Shown: positions 35,816-44,471 of the stretch, piece after piece
Layout: the number at the start of each line of letters is the position of its first letter
How positions within the stretch are numbered: position 1 is the first letter of the stretch
Source: JAAXVQ01 sp964604705
GTDB lineage: Bacteria; Oederibacteriota; JAAXVQ01
DNA length: 64,000 nucleotides
NCBI GenBank assembly: GCA_964604705.1
Contig: CAZSAP010000004.1
Coordinates: 124,001 to 188,000 of the forward strand
Reading direction: 5' to 3'
Notes under the pieces: model-generated
Databases searched by the model: none
What the model saw: the letters and a program-made list of their open reading frames with translations, nothing else
Told to the model about the DNA's origin: nothing
Translations under genes and position numbers: made by a program

Positions 35816-36526
35816 ATGGCATTTTTACGCAAATCAGAATCTCCGTCCTTGGGTTGGCAAGCCTGGAACTCAGGCTCTCATCCCGAACCTTGGTCTTCGA
35901 CGGTGCCTTACCGCAGGATTTTGGCCTGGCTACAGATTCGTCCCGGGGAAATGCTTTTGGACTTGGGTTCGGCCTCGGGGCGCATGTTGGAGTACGCCAC
36001 CCGGATGGATGTGCGGGCCACGGGACTGGAATTTTCACCTCAAGCCGCGGCCATGGCGCAGAAATCAGCCTCGGAAGCGGTAGTCTTCATTGGCAGCATG
36101 GATGAATTGCCTTTCGAAAATGAATCGTTTCATTGTGTTACCTCTTTGGGTCTTCCCAGCTGCATTCATTCGCCCCAGCAGCATTTACGTGAAATTCGCA
36201 GGGTGTTGAAGCCCAAGGGGAAAGCCTGCTTTTTGCTCTCGCCTCGAGCCACGGAAGCTGCTGGCCTAGATCACACTGGGGATATGTTGGAGGGGTTGGG
36301 TCAGCCTTCGCCGCCCCCTTCCTTTGGCGAGTGGGAAAACTGGATTCACGAGAATGGGTATCTCCTCCGGGGCGTATGGCCGGAAGAGCATTTGTACCGC
36401 CGTCAGAGTCCGGTTCATGTGAATACACGAGCCTGGGCATTATCCTGGCATGTATGGTGGTGGCGAACGTTTCCGCGTTGGCATCGCGATCCGTTTGTGA
36501 TCCTGGCGGAAAAGGGCTTGGATTGA
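35816..36526 (+). CDS. class I SAM-dependent methyltransferase
   Basis: 236 residues. Motif I is MLLDLGSASGRMLEYA (about 46-61), motif II has TGLEFSPQA, the acidic loop GSMDELPFENESFHCV and motif III LREIRRVLKPKG are present; together these define the Methyltransf_11/25 type. The C-terminal 60 residues are Trp-rich and give no hint of the substrate. The ATG follows TAGGAG. It is a single gene between a terminator and tRNA-Val, so context does not help with its substrate. Confidence 0.88.
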   Translation: MAFLRKSESPSLGWQAWNSGSHPEPWSSTVPYRRILAWLQIRPGEMLLDLGSASGRMLEYATRMDVRATGLEFSPQAAAMAQKSASEAVVFIGSMDELPFENESFHCVTSLGLPSCIHSPQQHLREIRRVLKPKGKACFLLSPRATEAAGLDHTGDMLEGLGQPSPPPSFGEWENWIHENGYLLRGVWPEEHLYRRQSPVHVNTRAWALSWHVWWWRTFPRWHRDPFVILAEKGLD

Positions 36527-36600
36527 GCTGATTTCCCCCTGGGTGGATTGGACCTTAGATGTGTCTCTGAATTATTCCTTCATTTATCCACGATAAGTGC

Positions 36601-36630
36601 TTGACGATTTTGGTTTCTCTAGTGTATGAT
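36601..36630 (+). promoter_or_regulatory. promoter of tRNA-Val
   Basis: TTGACG, 18 bp, TATGAT, placed 14 bp before the mature tRNA 5' end. Confidence 0.75.
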
Positions 36631-36644
36631 CTCCGGACGATCAT

Positions 36645-36720
36645 GGGCGGATAACTCAGTGGTTAGAGTGCCATCTTCACATGGTGGAAGTCGAAGGTTC
36701 AAATCCTTTTCCGCCCACCA
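36645..36720 (+). tRNA. tRNA-Val (CAC)
   Basis: 76 nt with a 7-bp acceptor stem (GGGCGGA/TCCGCCC), encoded CCA, anticodon stem CCATC/GGTGG and loop TTCACAT, so anticodon CAC (reads GUG). The D arm ACTCAGTGGTTAGAGT and T arm GGTTCAAATCC are standard. Confidence 0.93.
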
Positions 36721-36731
36721 GCGAATGTATC

Positions 36732-36768
36732 AGGGAGGGGAGTCGTTCGCTCCCGTCCCTTTTTTTTT
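36732..36768 (+). terminator. terminator of tRNA-Val
   Basis: Ten-pair stem with one G-G mismatch (36732-36742 with 36750-36760) and nine T. The ribosome site of the next gene begins right after the T run. Confidence 0.85.
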
Positions 36769-36783
36769 GGAGGAAACAGTTCC

Positions 36784-37512
36784 ATGGACCAAGCCTCGGA
36801 ATCCCAAAATTTAAAAATCCAATTGGAGAATTTGGTGAAGTTGCAGATACTGGATCAGGACATGCTCCAGCGTCGCGCCCAGATTCAAAAATTGCAGGAT
36901 GGCGTTCATCAGACCGAGAACGGTCTGGACAGCTTGCGCTCCACCATGGAAGGGCACAAGCAGGATATGGAAAAATTGTTGAAAGATCGGCGTGAAGCCG
37001 AACGGACCGTGAAGGAACGCCAAGAACAAGTCTCGAAACTGCAAGGCCAGAAGTTCGATGTGAAGACCAACGAGGCGTACAACACCATCGAATCCGAAAT
37101 CAAACAAAAAAAATCTGAGATCGGACTGTTGGAAGAACGCATTTTGGAAATGATGATGTCCGAGGACGAATTAAAGAAGATTACTGCCAAGACCCAAGCC
37201 GAGATGAAAGTGGTGGAAACACAAATCCAGGCCGATCAAAGCAAGATTCAGGCGGCCATCGCCGGGATCGAAGCCGAGATCCAGAACATTCAGACCCAGT
37301 GGCAGGAAGCGTCCAAAGTTGTGCGGGCCGACTACTTGGATCGTTACACACGTTTGCGCGAATCCAAAGGCGGTTTGGCTGTGGCCAAGATTGAAAACGA
37401 TGTCTGCACCGGATGTCGCTTGAGCATCCGTCCGCAAGCCAGCATTGAGCTGCGTAAATACCGCACGCTTTTGTTTTGCGACAATTGCGCGCGCATCATG
37501 TACGTCGAGTAG
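36784..37512 (+). CDS. coiled-coil C4 zinc-ribbon protein (COG1579 type)
   Basis: 242 residues: long alpha-helical coiled coil (about 10-185, heptad-like Leu/Ile/Gln/Lys/Glu) and a C-terminal zinc ribbon with CTGC and CDNC (about 205-236). This is the architecture of the COG1579 nucleic-acid-binding zf-RING_7 family; biochemical role unclear. It is expressed after the tRNA-Val terminator with GGAGG ahead of the ATG and is followed after 11 nt by kdsD, so it may head the LPS operon. Confidence 0.88.
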   Translation: MDQASESQNLKIQLENLVKLQILDQDMLQRRAQIQKLQDGVHQTENGLDSLRSTMEGHKQDMEKLLKDRREAERTVKERQEQVSKLQGQKFDVKTNEAYNTIESEIKQKKSEIGLLEERILEMMMSEDELKKITAKTQAEMKVVETQIQADQSKIQAAIAGIEAEIQNIQTQWQEASKVVRADYLDRYTRLRESKGGLAVAKIENDVCTGCRLSIRPQASIELRKYRTLLFCDNCARIMYVE

Positions 37513-37523
37513 CCTTTCTTCTT

Positions 37524-38504
37524 ATGACCTCCAAATCCTCTCGTTCGCCGATTCTTCAGGATGCGCGGCGCGTTTTGCGCATCGAAGCTGCGGCCATTAC
37601 CCAATTGATTCAGCACCTGGGGCCTGCGTTCGAACGGGCCGCGGAACTCATGCGCCGGTGTACCGGGCGGGTGGTGGTTACCGGACTGGGAAAATCGGGT
37701 GTGATCGGGCAAAAAATCGCCGCCACCCTGGCGTCCACGGGAACCCCGTCGATTTTCATTCATGCGGCCGAGGCCATCCATGGCGACTTGGGAAAACTGG
37801 TGGCCCAAGACGTGGTGATTGCCATTTCCAACTCCGGTCAAACCGAAGAACTTATTCGCCTTCTGCCGCAAATCAAGCGTCTGGGCGTGGCGCTTATCGC
37901 CATGACCGGCAATTTGAAAAGTCCGCTGGCGAAGAACGCCGATGTGGTGTTGGATGTTTCCGTGAAGGAAGAAGCCTGTCCTTTGGGATTGGCGCCTACG
38001 GCCAGCACGACCGCGGTCTTAGCCATGGGCGATGCCTTGGCGGTGGCGATCCTAAACCGCCGGAAGTTCAAGGCCGAGGATTTCGCTCACTTGCACCCGG
38101 GCGGAGAATTGGGAAAGCGTTTGATCAAGGTCCGCGATATTATGCACACCGGTTCCCGCATTCCCAAAGTCAAGAGCACATTGAGTGTGGACCGTGCGGT
38201 CAAGGAGATGACCGGCAAGCGTTTTGGCTGTGTGGGCATTGTGGATGCACGTGAGAAACTGTTGGGGATTTTCACGGACGGGGATTTGCGCCGTCTGGTG
38301 GGCAAAGCTACGGGTTTTTCCGGCTTGACCATCGGTTCCGTTATGACGCCGAAGCCCATTGTGATTCGCGAAGACGAGTTGGCCATCAAGGCGACCCGCC
38401 TTATGCAAGACAAACGCATTTTTGTCATCATGGTGGTCGATGATGCAGGACGCCTGCGTGGGGTCTTGCACTTCTTGGATTTGTTGGACGCAGGGGTGAT
38501 CTAA
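37524..38504 (+). CDS. kdsD: D-arabinose-5-phosphate isomerase
   Basis: 326 residues. SIS sugar-isomerase domain (about 25-180) with VVTGLGKSGVIGQKIAATL, ISNSGQTEEL and APTASTTAVLAMGDALA, the conserved His region AHLHPGGELGKRL, then two CBS domains (about 205-325). This is the complete KpsF/KdsD arrangement. It converts ribulose 5-phosphate to arabinose 5-phosphate, the first step to Kdo. The ATG at 37524 is preferred; the open frame extends 16 codons into the preceding gene. Its stop overlaps kdsC (TAATG). Confidence 0.95.
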   Translation: MTSKSSRSPILQDARRVLRIEAAAITQLIQHLGPAFERAAELMRRCTGRVVVTGLGKSGVIGQKIAATLASTGTPSIFIHAAEAIHGDLGKLVAQDVVIAISNSGQTEELIRLLPQIKRLGVALIAMTGNLKSPLAKNADVVLDVSVKEEACPLGLAPTASTTAVLAMGDALAVAILNRRKFKAEDFAHLHPGGELGKRLIKVRDIMHTGSRIPKVKSTLSVDRAVKEMTGKRFGCVGIVDAREKLLGIFTDGDLRRLVGKATGFSGLTIGSVMTPKPIVIREDELAIKATRLMQDKRIFVIMVVDDAGRLRGVLHFLDLLDAGVI

Positions 38505-39055
38505 TGCCACGGATACAAACGCTGGAGAAAAAGCTGAAGGCCATCAAGCTGCTGGTCTGCGATGTGGATGGTGTCTTAACCGACGGAACCATTGTCCTTG
38601 ACAGCGTGGGGCATGAAGCGAAGTTTTTTTCGGTGTTGGACGGGACCGGTTTGGCGTTGGCACGTTTGGGCGGAATTCAGTCGGCTTTTTTATCCGGGCG
38701 GAGCAGTGGGGTTATTACCGCCCGCGCCCGCGAATGCAATGTGCCTTGGGTGATTCAAGGCGTGCAGGAAAAGCTTCCGGCGTTTGAACGTATTTGTCAT
38801 CAGGCCGGGGTCTCGCCTTCGGCCGCGGCGTTTGTGGGTGATGATTTGATTGACCTGCCTGTGTTTAAAAAAGCCGGTGTGGCCATCGCGGTGGCCAATG
38901 CCGTACCCGATGTTAAGCGCGCGGCGGCCTGGGTAACCAAGACCCGCGGCGGCCAAGGTGCCATTCGTGAGATTGTCGAGCGTCTCTTGAAAGTGCAGGG
39001 GCAATACACCCGTGTGGTGAACCGCTATTTAAATCCCCATGCTTCAAAAAATTAA
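38504..39055 (+). CDS. kdsC: Kdo-8-phosphate phosphatase
   Basis: 183 residues, HAD superfamily, small C0-type as usual for KdsC. The catalytic Asp pair is in CDVDGVLTDG (D20, D22), with FLSGRSS (motif II) and the metal-binding GDDLIDLPVFKKAG (motif IV). It removes phosphate from Kdo-8-P. It starts inside the kdsD stop and overlaps the next gene by 17 nt, so the three are tightly coupled. No kdsA or kdsB is seen here. Confidence 0.94.
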   Translation: MPRIQTLEKKLKAIKLLVCDVDGVLTDGTIVLDSVGHEAKFFSVLDGTGLALARLGGIQSAFLSGRSSGVITARARECNVPWVIQGVQEKLPAFERICHQAGVSPSAAAFVGDDLIDLPVFKKAGVAIAVANAVPDVKRAAAWVTKTRGGQGAIREIVERLLKVQGQYTRVVNRYLNPHASKN

Positions 39056-39947
39056 GAACACACTCATCTATTGGTTTTTGCGGGGCTTGTTGGCGGCTGT
39101 AGGACTGCTTCCCCATACCTTGGCCTTGGCGTTGGGGAGCTCACTCGGGCGTTTGTTTGCCCAGGTGGTGCCCAAAGAACGCATGCGGGCCGAGCGTCAT
39201 TTGGCCATTGCTTTTCCCCATGAGTCACCGGAAACACTGCGCGCGTTGGCTCGGCAAGTGTTTAAGGCTGTGGGCCAGACGGGCATGGAGTTTCTGCGCA
39301 TGAATTCCATGACAACCCAGGCCATCGTGAACACGGTAGAGCAGGTGGAAGGCCGCGAACATTTGGAGGCGGCCCTGGCGCGGGGCAAGGGTGTGGTGTG
39401 CTTGACCGGGCATATTGGAAACTGGGAGCTGCTCCCGATTTTTACCACGGCCCAAGGTTGGAAAACCGCGGTCGTGGCGCAGAAACTGTACGATCCGCGC
39501 CTGGATGAACTTTTAAATGGCTTCCGCGCCCGGCGTGGGGTGACCATCATCCAACGCGGGAATGTGACCACGTCGATCATTCGCAGCTTGCGTTCCAACA
39601 TGCTTTTGGGTATGTTAAACGATCAGGATACCAATGTGGATTCGCGCTGGGCGCCTTTTTTTGGACGTTTGGCCAAGACCCCGATCGGCATGTTTCGCCT
39701 GACCCGGCGAACCGGTGCGGCGGTGGTGCCGGTCTTCACCGCGCGCCAGCCCAATGGGAAAAATCGCGTATATATTTATCCGGCGCTGGACTTGAAGGCC
39801 ACGGACCATGAGGAACGTGATTTGTTGGAAGGGGCCACCCTTTCCAATGCGGCCATTGAGGCGTTTATCCGGCGTTTTCCGGAACAATGGGTTTGGTTTC
39901 ATGCACGCTGGAAAAGCGCACCGCCTCCGGAAGCCAGCGCGGGTTAA
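39039..39947 (+). CDS. lipid A biosynthesis acyltransferase (LpxL/HtrB family)
   Basis: 302 residues: an N-terminal membrane segment (about 10-45), the catalytic HX4E motif as TGHIGNWEL (about 125), then NDQDTNVDSRWAPFFG and GAAVVPVF, all typical of LpxL/LpxM-type late acyltransferases. It adds a secondary acyl chain to Kdo-lipid A at the inner membrane. Which acyl position it acts on cannot be decided. It is in operon with kdsDC and lptCAB. Confidence 0.92.
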   Translation: MLQKIKNTLIYWFLRGLLAAVGLLPHTLALALGSSLGRLFAQVVPKERMRAERHLAIAFPHESPETLRALARQVFKAVGQTGMEFLRMNSMTTQAIVNTVEQVEGREHLEAALARGKGVVCLTGHIGNWELLPIFTTAQGWKTAVVAQKLYDPRLDELLNGFRARRGVTIIQRGNVTTSIIRSLRSNMLLGMLNDQDTNVDSRWAPFFGRLAKTPIGMFRLTRRTGAAVVPVFTARQPNGKNRVYIYPALDLKATDHEERDLLEGATLSNAAIEAFIRRFPEQWVWFHARWKSAPPPEASAG

Positions 39948-40007
39948 GGCAGTACGCAAGTTCGTTGGTCGGATAGGGTGTCAATGCCGAGAAGGTGGAG
40001 GACCGAG

Positions 40008-40598
40008 ATGGTCCGTTGGAACGTCATAGTAACCGTGGGTGTGGTCGGACTGCTTCTGGCCGGTTGCGGACAGGAACCGCAGCCCTCTATTCATTTGTCC
40101 AATATGGGCAACAAGGCCTTGGAGCCCACCCTCATGTTTGAAGGGTTTCGCATGGTCTCAACCCGCGGCCAGGAACGGGAATGGGATTTTACCGCGCGTG
40201 CGTGTCAGATTTTTGAGCTCGACAACATGGCGCGGGCACAGGACATAAAAATTGTGTATTGGCGCAACGGACGTCCGGCCTCAACCCTCACGGCGCGGAA
40301 GGGATTTATCCAGACCGTGACGCACGACACTCGGGCGGAACAAGATGTGGTCATGGTCTCGCAGGAAGGTGCGGTGTTGCGCACCGAACGATTGCAGTGG
40401 AACAATCAAAAAGGGCGGATCTATACGGATTTGCCTGTAAGCATTGAACGCGGCACCAGCGTGATGACCGGAGTGGGGCTGGAAGCCGACAGCGAGTTGA
40501 AGCACATTGAGGTGCTTTCGCAGGTCAACATTCAGGTTCGGTCCATCAAGGATTTGAAAATCGGGCAGGGCACACCCACGCCGGAAGCCAAGCCATGA
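40008..40598 (+). CDS. lptC: LptC-like LPS export protein, predicted lipoprotein
   Basis: 196 residues from the ATG preceded by AAGGTGGAGG. The leader ends in VGLLLAGCGQEP, a lipobox, so the protein should be lipid-anchored instead of held by a TM helix as in enterobacteria. The rest is the LptC/OstA-like beta-jellyroll (about 35-185), with EWDFTARACQIFE and repeated strands such as VMVSQEGAVLRTERLQW. LptC passes LPS from LptBFG to LptA. It overlaps lptA by 4 nt; lptF/G are not in the window. Confidence 0.85.
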   Translation: MVRWNVIVTVGVVGLLLAGCGQEPQPSIHLSNMGNKALEPTLMFEGFRMVSTRGQEREWDFTARACQIFELDNMARAQDIKIVYWRNGRPASTLTARKGFIQTVTHDTRAEQDVVMVSQEGAVLRTERLQWNNQKGRIYTDLPVSIERGTSVMTGVGLEADSELKHIEVLSQVNIQVRSIKDLKIGQGTPTPEAKP

Positions 40599-41404
40599 TG
40601 CGCGTGGCGCTGATTTTAGGTCTGGGGGTCGCACTGGGGACGCTGGCATGCGCCCCACGGGTGGTGACACCCCCAAGCGCCGCCACACCAACACTTACTG
40701 GAACGGCTGCCGGAGTGACCAAGACCGCTGCGCCACTTGCGACCCATGCCTCCGAGGATGCGCGCTTGAAGCCGCTTGCGGAAGACAAGCCTGTGGCCAT
40801 CACCTCGGACCGGTTGTCCTACACGCAGCAAGGGCAAGTCACCGTTTTTCAAGGGCGGGTTAAAGTGGTGCAGGAAACCACACGCTTGGATGCACCGTAT
40901 TTGGAAGTACGCTCCCAAGATGGGCAGGGCGTGGCGCGGCAGGGCATTCGCCTGGTGGATCACGCACGCGGGATCACGGTGACCGCCCGGGAGTTGGAAT
41001 ACAAAGAAACCCTCTCGCATGCGACCGTACGCGGAAACGTGAAGGTGGTTTCGCATGACAATGAGAACCAGACGTTGGTGGTAAAAAGTGAGTCCATGGA
41101 GTGGAACGCCCAAGGCAAAGACATTCAAGCCAAGGAGCGTGTGGTGGTCACGTATCGCGGAAGTACCGCCACGGCCGAGGTCATGGATTATTCACAGACC
41201 ACGCAAGTGGCGGTTTTAAGCTCGCCCGGAAAGAACGCAGCTTTGCCTAAAATTGAACAAGAAGGCGATGTGATTACGGGCAAAACCTTGATTTTGAAGA
41301 CCAAGGAAAGAATCTACGAAGCTCGCGGCTCGGCGCGTGCCGAAATATGGCCCAAAGAAAAAAACAATCGCGCAGTGCCCGGACGCATGAAGGAGAAACC
41401 ATGA
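40595..41404 (+). CDS. lptA: LptA/OstA-like LPS transport protein
   Basis: 269 residues. Signal peptide ending LGTLACAPR; the Cys after LA fits only a relaxed lipobox, so lipidation is possible but uncertain. A Pro/Thr-rich spacer (about 22-60) is followed by the OstA jellyroll: ITSDRLSYTQQGQVTVFQG, with a repeated strand pattern to about 245. It would bridge the periplasm between LptC and LptD. The start ATG overlaps the lptC stop, and its own stop overlaps the lptB ATG. Confidence 0.87.
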   Translation: MMRVALILGLGVALGTLACAPRVVTPPSAATPTLTGTAAGVTKTAAPLATHASEDARLKPLAEDKPVAITSDRLSYTQQGQVTVFQGRVKVVQETTRLDAPYLEVRSQDGQGVARQGIRLVDHARGITVTARELEYKETLSHATVRGNVKVVSHDNENQTLVVKSESMEWNAQGKDIQAKERVVVTYRGSTATAEVMDYSQTTQVAVLSSPGKNAALPKIEQEGDVITGKTLILKTKERIYEARGSARAEIWPKEKNNRAVPGRMKEKP

Positions 41405-42171
41405 CCCCCGTTGCAGAAAAACAGGTGCTTTCGGGACCTCAAGTATTGGGGACCGAAAACTTGGTGAAAATTTATCATCACAAACATGTGGTGAATCAGG
41501 TCAATGTGGAAGTTCGGCGCGGGGAGATTGTCGGTCTGCTTGGGCCCAACGGCGCGGGGAAAACTACAACGTTTTACATGGTGGTCGGTTTTATCAAGCC
41601 CAATGACGGCCGGATTATCCTTGACGGCCCGGACGGCAAACAGGACATTACCGATGTTCCCATGTACAAACGGGCCCGCTTAGGCATTTCGTATCTTTCA
41701 CAAGAACCTTCGATTTTTAGAAAGATGACAGTTGAAGAGAACATTCTCGCGATCTTGGAAACGTTGCCGCTTTCCAAGGAAGAGCGGGCGCAACGCTTGG
41801 ATCAACTTCTCAATGAGTTGAATATTGCCCATCTCCGTCGTCAGCGTGCGTACACGCTCTCGGGGGGAGAACGCCGTCGTTTGGAAATCACGCGGGCGCT
41901 TGTGATCAATCCCTCGTTTATTTTGTTGGATGAGCCGTTTGTGGGGGTTGATCCCATTGCAGTATTGGATATTCAAAACGTGATTCGGCAATTGCGCAAA
42001 CGCGGGATCGGCATCATGATCACGGACCACAATGTACGCGAGACCCTCTCCATCACCGACCGTGCCTACATTCTTTACGAAGGCAAGATTCTGTTGGCCG
42101 GAACCGCCAAGAAATTGGCCAGCAGCAAGAAGGCCAAAGAGATTTATTTGGGTGAGAAATTTACCCTCTAA
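41401..42171 (+). CDS. lptB: LPS export ABC transporter ATP-binding protein
   Basis: 256 residues from the ATG with AAGGAG upstream. Walker A GPNGAGKTTT, Q-loop YLSQEPSIF, signature LSGGERRR, Walker B SFILLDEPFVGVDP, H-switch ITDHNV are all present and in the exact LptB form. It powers extraction of LPS from the inner membrane with LptF and LptG, which must be encoded elsewhere. Last gene of the LPS operon. Cytoplasmic face of the inner membrane. Confidence 0.97.
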   Translation: MTPVAEKQVLSGPQVLGTENLVKIYHHKHVVNQVNVEVRRGEIVGLLGPNGAGKTTTFYMVVGFIKPNDGRIILDGPDGKQDITDVPMYKRARLGISYLSQEPSIFRKMTVEENILAILETLPLSKEERAQRLDQLLNELNIAHLRRQRAYTLSGGERRRLEITRALVINPSFILLDEPFVGVDPIAVLDIQNVIRQLRKRGIGIMITDHNVRETLSITDRAYILYEGKILLAGTAKKLASSKKAKEIYLGEKFTL

Positions 42172-42343
42172 GCATGTGACGTTCTGGAAAATCCACTCAT
42201 TGGTGATTATCTGATTCATGCTGGCCGTTCCATGGTTTTTGGGGGGCGTTGCTGCGAAAAGAAAAAGGGGCATGGGTAAAATATTCATCTGATTTATCAA
42301 GGTTAAATTGAATGTTAGGAAAATATGCAGGAAGTATGGTATA

Positions 42344-42374
42344 TTTATTGATAGTTATCCGGTTTATCAATAAA
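42344..42374 (+). promoter_or_regulatory. 10-bp inverted repeat ahead of gene 42394
   Basis: TTTATTGATA and TATCAATAAA flank 11 nt, overlapping a TATATT (-10-like, 42340-42345) and ending just before the ribosome site. It could be an operator or an RNA hairpin that affects translation. No T run follows. 42172-42343 holds no gene. Confidence 0.45.
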
Positions 42375-42393
42375 GAGGTCAGGCGAGTTGACC

Positions 42394-44445
42394 ATGAAAT
42401 GCACCCACCGGTGGTTATGTCTAATTGTTTTCTTTTTTGTTTCAACCCCCTTGCAAAGTTTTGCGACGTGGCAAAAGTATAGCGTTAATTCTTCTGCCAT
42501 CACCGGTACCTTTTGGAATGTCACAGTAACGGCTGGGCGTAACGGTGATAGCACACCGTATTTGTACGCCACTCATTCAAGCACCACCACTCCTAACGTA
42601 TATGAATATTATTGGAACGGATCAAGTTGGCAAGGCGGTGCTTTTGGAACCGCCGAAGCAACATTTGAAGCCCGCGGCATTGCAGTGGGAGACGGACGTA
42701 ACAATGGCTCCACCTGTGTGTTTGTAGGCACGAGTTATGGGGATATTACGGAATTTTATTTTAATGGAACCGGTTGGGAACGAAATTTACAATACACCCC
42801 AGACAGTGCTTTCCATGGGCTGGCCATTGGGCGTGGAAGAAATTCCTCGACCAATTATATTTATGGAGCCAGTATTTCGGATTTGGTGTGTGAATTAAGA
42901 TACAACGGTGTGAGCTATGCTAACACCAATGTGGCTCCGTTTGGAAGCGGTGATTTTTGGGATGTGGCGGTTGGCGATGGGCGCAACAATGGCTCTCAAC
43001 GTGTGTACGCGGCCAGTGCCGATCAAAGTGTATATGAATATTATTACAACGGTTCTGCCTGGACGCGGAGCAATGTGGTGACTACGGCGGGAGATGCTTT
43101 TTATTGTGTGGCTATTGGTCCGGGAAGTCATGCGGGGAATTCGGTGTTCGTAGGGTACGATCGTGGCGCTGTGCATGAATATTATTGGAACGGTTCTGGG
43201 TGGCAAGCTACGATCCTAACGATTACCGGGTCCAACAATCAACCTGTGTACGGTATCGCTATTGGTGAAGGGCAAAACGACGGTACCAACCATGTGTATG
43301 CATCCTACAACAACGGTCATACGTTTGAGTTTACTTGGAATGGGACGGCTTGGGCGAGTTCGGACATGGGGGCGACCACGGCGGGTATTCCGCATGCGGT
43401 GAATGTGGGGCGCGGTCGTGGCGGAGACAATTCCGTGTTTGTTACTGCCGACGATGGTTTTGTCTATGAATATCGTTGGGTACCTGATGCTACGGCGACA
43501 CCAACCTATACACGGACCTTTACGCCCACAGCGACAGTGACTCCTTCGGTAACTCCGACGCTTACGATCACATCTACGCCTACGGAGACACTCACGGCCA
43601 CTCCGACCGGGACGGCCACGGAATCGGCCACAGCCACTGCGACCCGAACCGTTTCGGCTACGGCGACGGAAACGCCCACCGCGACAATCTCAGCCACCGA
43701 GACCGCTACGTCCACCGCGTCGCCCACCTATACCGAAACACCCACCGCGACGATCTCGGCCACCGAGACCTCCACATCCACCGCGTCCCCTACCTATACC
43801 GAAACACCCACCGCAACAAGCTCGGCTACGGCTACGGTTACGTCCACGGCGTCACCCACTGTGACCGAAACTCCGACGTTGACGATAACTCCCTCGGTGA
43901 CGGCAACCCCGACGATTACCCAGACGTCGACGGCCACGCCGCCGTACACCTTGACGCCTACCCCGACACTTACGATAACATCGACGATCACTCAAACGTA
44001 CACGATTACGCAGACGTGCACCATTACCCAGACTATGACTCCGACCCCGTCTTCGACAATTTCTCCGACGATAACGGTCACGGGGACAATTACGCCTACC
44101 CCGACGATAACCTCCACGGTCACGGTCACGCGCACTCGAACCGTCACGCAAACGGTTATTCCTTACCCGGATCTGGCGCAGGTGGTGGTGTATCCCAATC
44201 CTTATCGCACGCGCGAAAAAGCCTTGGCCGAGGTAACGTTCGGACGCATGCCGGAAAAGGCCACGGTGCGGATTTATTCTGTAACCGGCGGGGTGGTTCG
44301 TACCTTGGAAAAAGATGACGATCAACCGATACTTAATTGGAACTTGAAAAATGACCAGGGGAGCAATGTGGCCTCGGGGATTTATATATATGTGATCAAG
44401 AACGAGCGTGGCGAGGTTCGGGGGAAACTTGCACTTCTGCGGTAA
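42394..44445 (+). CDS. secreted propeller-like protein with Thr/Pro linker and FlgD-Ig C-terminus
   Basis: 683 residues from ATG 42394 (an in-frame TTG two codons earlier is less likely). Signal peptide (about 1-24). About seven repeats of ~47 residues (25-365) each contain GDGRNNG-type and YYWNGSSW-type motifs, as in FG-GAP or lectin-like propellers. A Thr/Pro/Ser linker (about 370-590) carries three 22-residue repeats. The C-terminal domain (about 595-683) is FlgD-Ig-like (VVVYPNPYR; ATVRIYSVTGG; GIYIYVIKN), which also resembles type IX secretion sorting domains. Tandem paralog of 44472. Likely surface-exposed. Confidence 0.8.
   Translation: MKCTHRWLCLIVFFFVSTPLQSFATWQKYSVNSSAITGTFWNVTVTAGRNGDSTPYLYATHSSTTTPNVYEYYWNGSSWQGGAFGTAEATFEARGIAVGDGRNNGSTCVFVGTSYGDITEFYFNGTGWERNLQYTPDSAFHGLAIGRGRNSSTNYIYGASISDLVCELRYNGVSYANTNVAPFGSGDFWDVAVGDGRNNGSQRVYAASADQSVYEYYYNGSAWTRSNVVTTAGDAFYCVAIGPGSHAGNSVFVGYDRGAVHEYYWNGSGWQATILTITGSNNQPVYGIAIGEGQNDGTNHVYASYNNGHTFEFTWNGTAWASSDMGATTAGIPHAVNVGRGRGGDNSVFVTADDGFVYEYRWVPDATATPTYTRTFTPTATVTPSVTPTLTITSTPTETLTATPTGTATESATATATRTVSATATETPTATISATETATSTASPTYTETPTATISATETSTSTASPTYTETPTATSSATATVTSTASPTVTETPTLTITPSVTATPTITQTSTATPPYTLTPTPTLTITSTITQTYTITQTCTITQTMTPTPSSTISPTITVTGTITPTPTITSTVTVTRTRTVTQTVIPYPDLAQVVVYPNPYRTREKALAEVTFGRMPEKATVRIYSVTGGVVRTLEKDDDQPILNWNLKNDQGSNVASGIYIYVIKNERGEVRGKLALLR
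43666..43863 (+). repeat. 66-bp coding minisatellite, three units
   Basis: Three consecutive 22-codon units (starts at 43666, 43732, 43798) encoding TETPTATISATETATSTASP-like sequence, the third more divergent. Inside the linker of gene 42394. Confidence 0.85.
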
Positions 44446-44471
44446 GCATTAATATGTCTGGGGGAATGACC

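Noticed and set aside
43500..44150. CRISPR-like spacing in the Thr/Pro linker
   Set aside because: Repeats are coding, in frame and degenerate with no unique spacers; they are a protein linker minisatellite.
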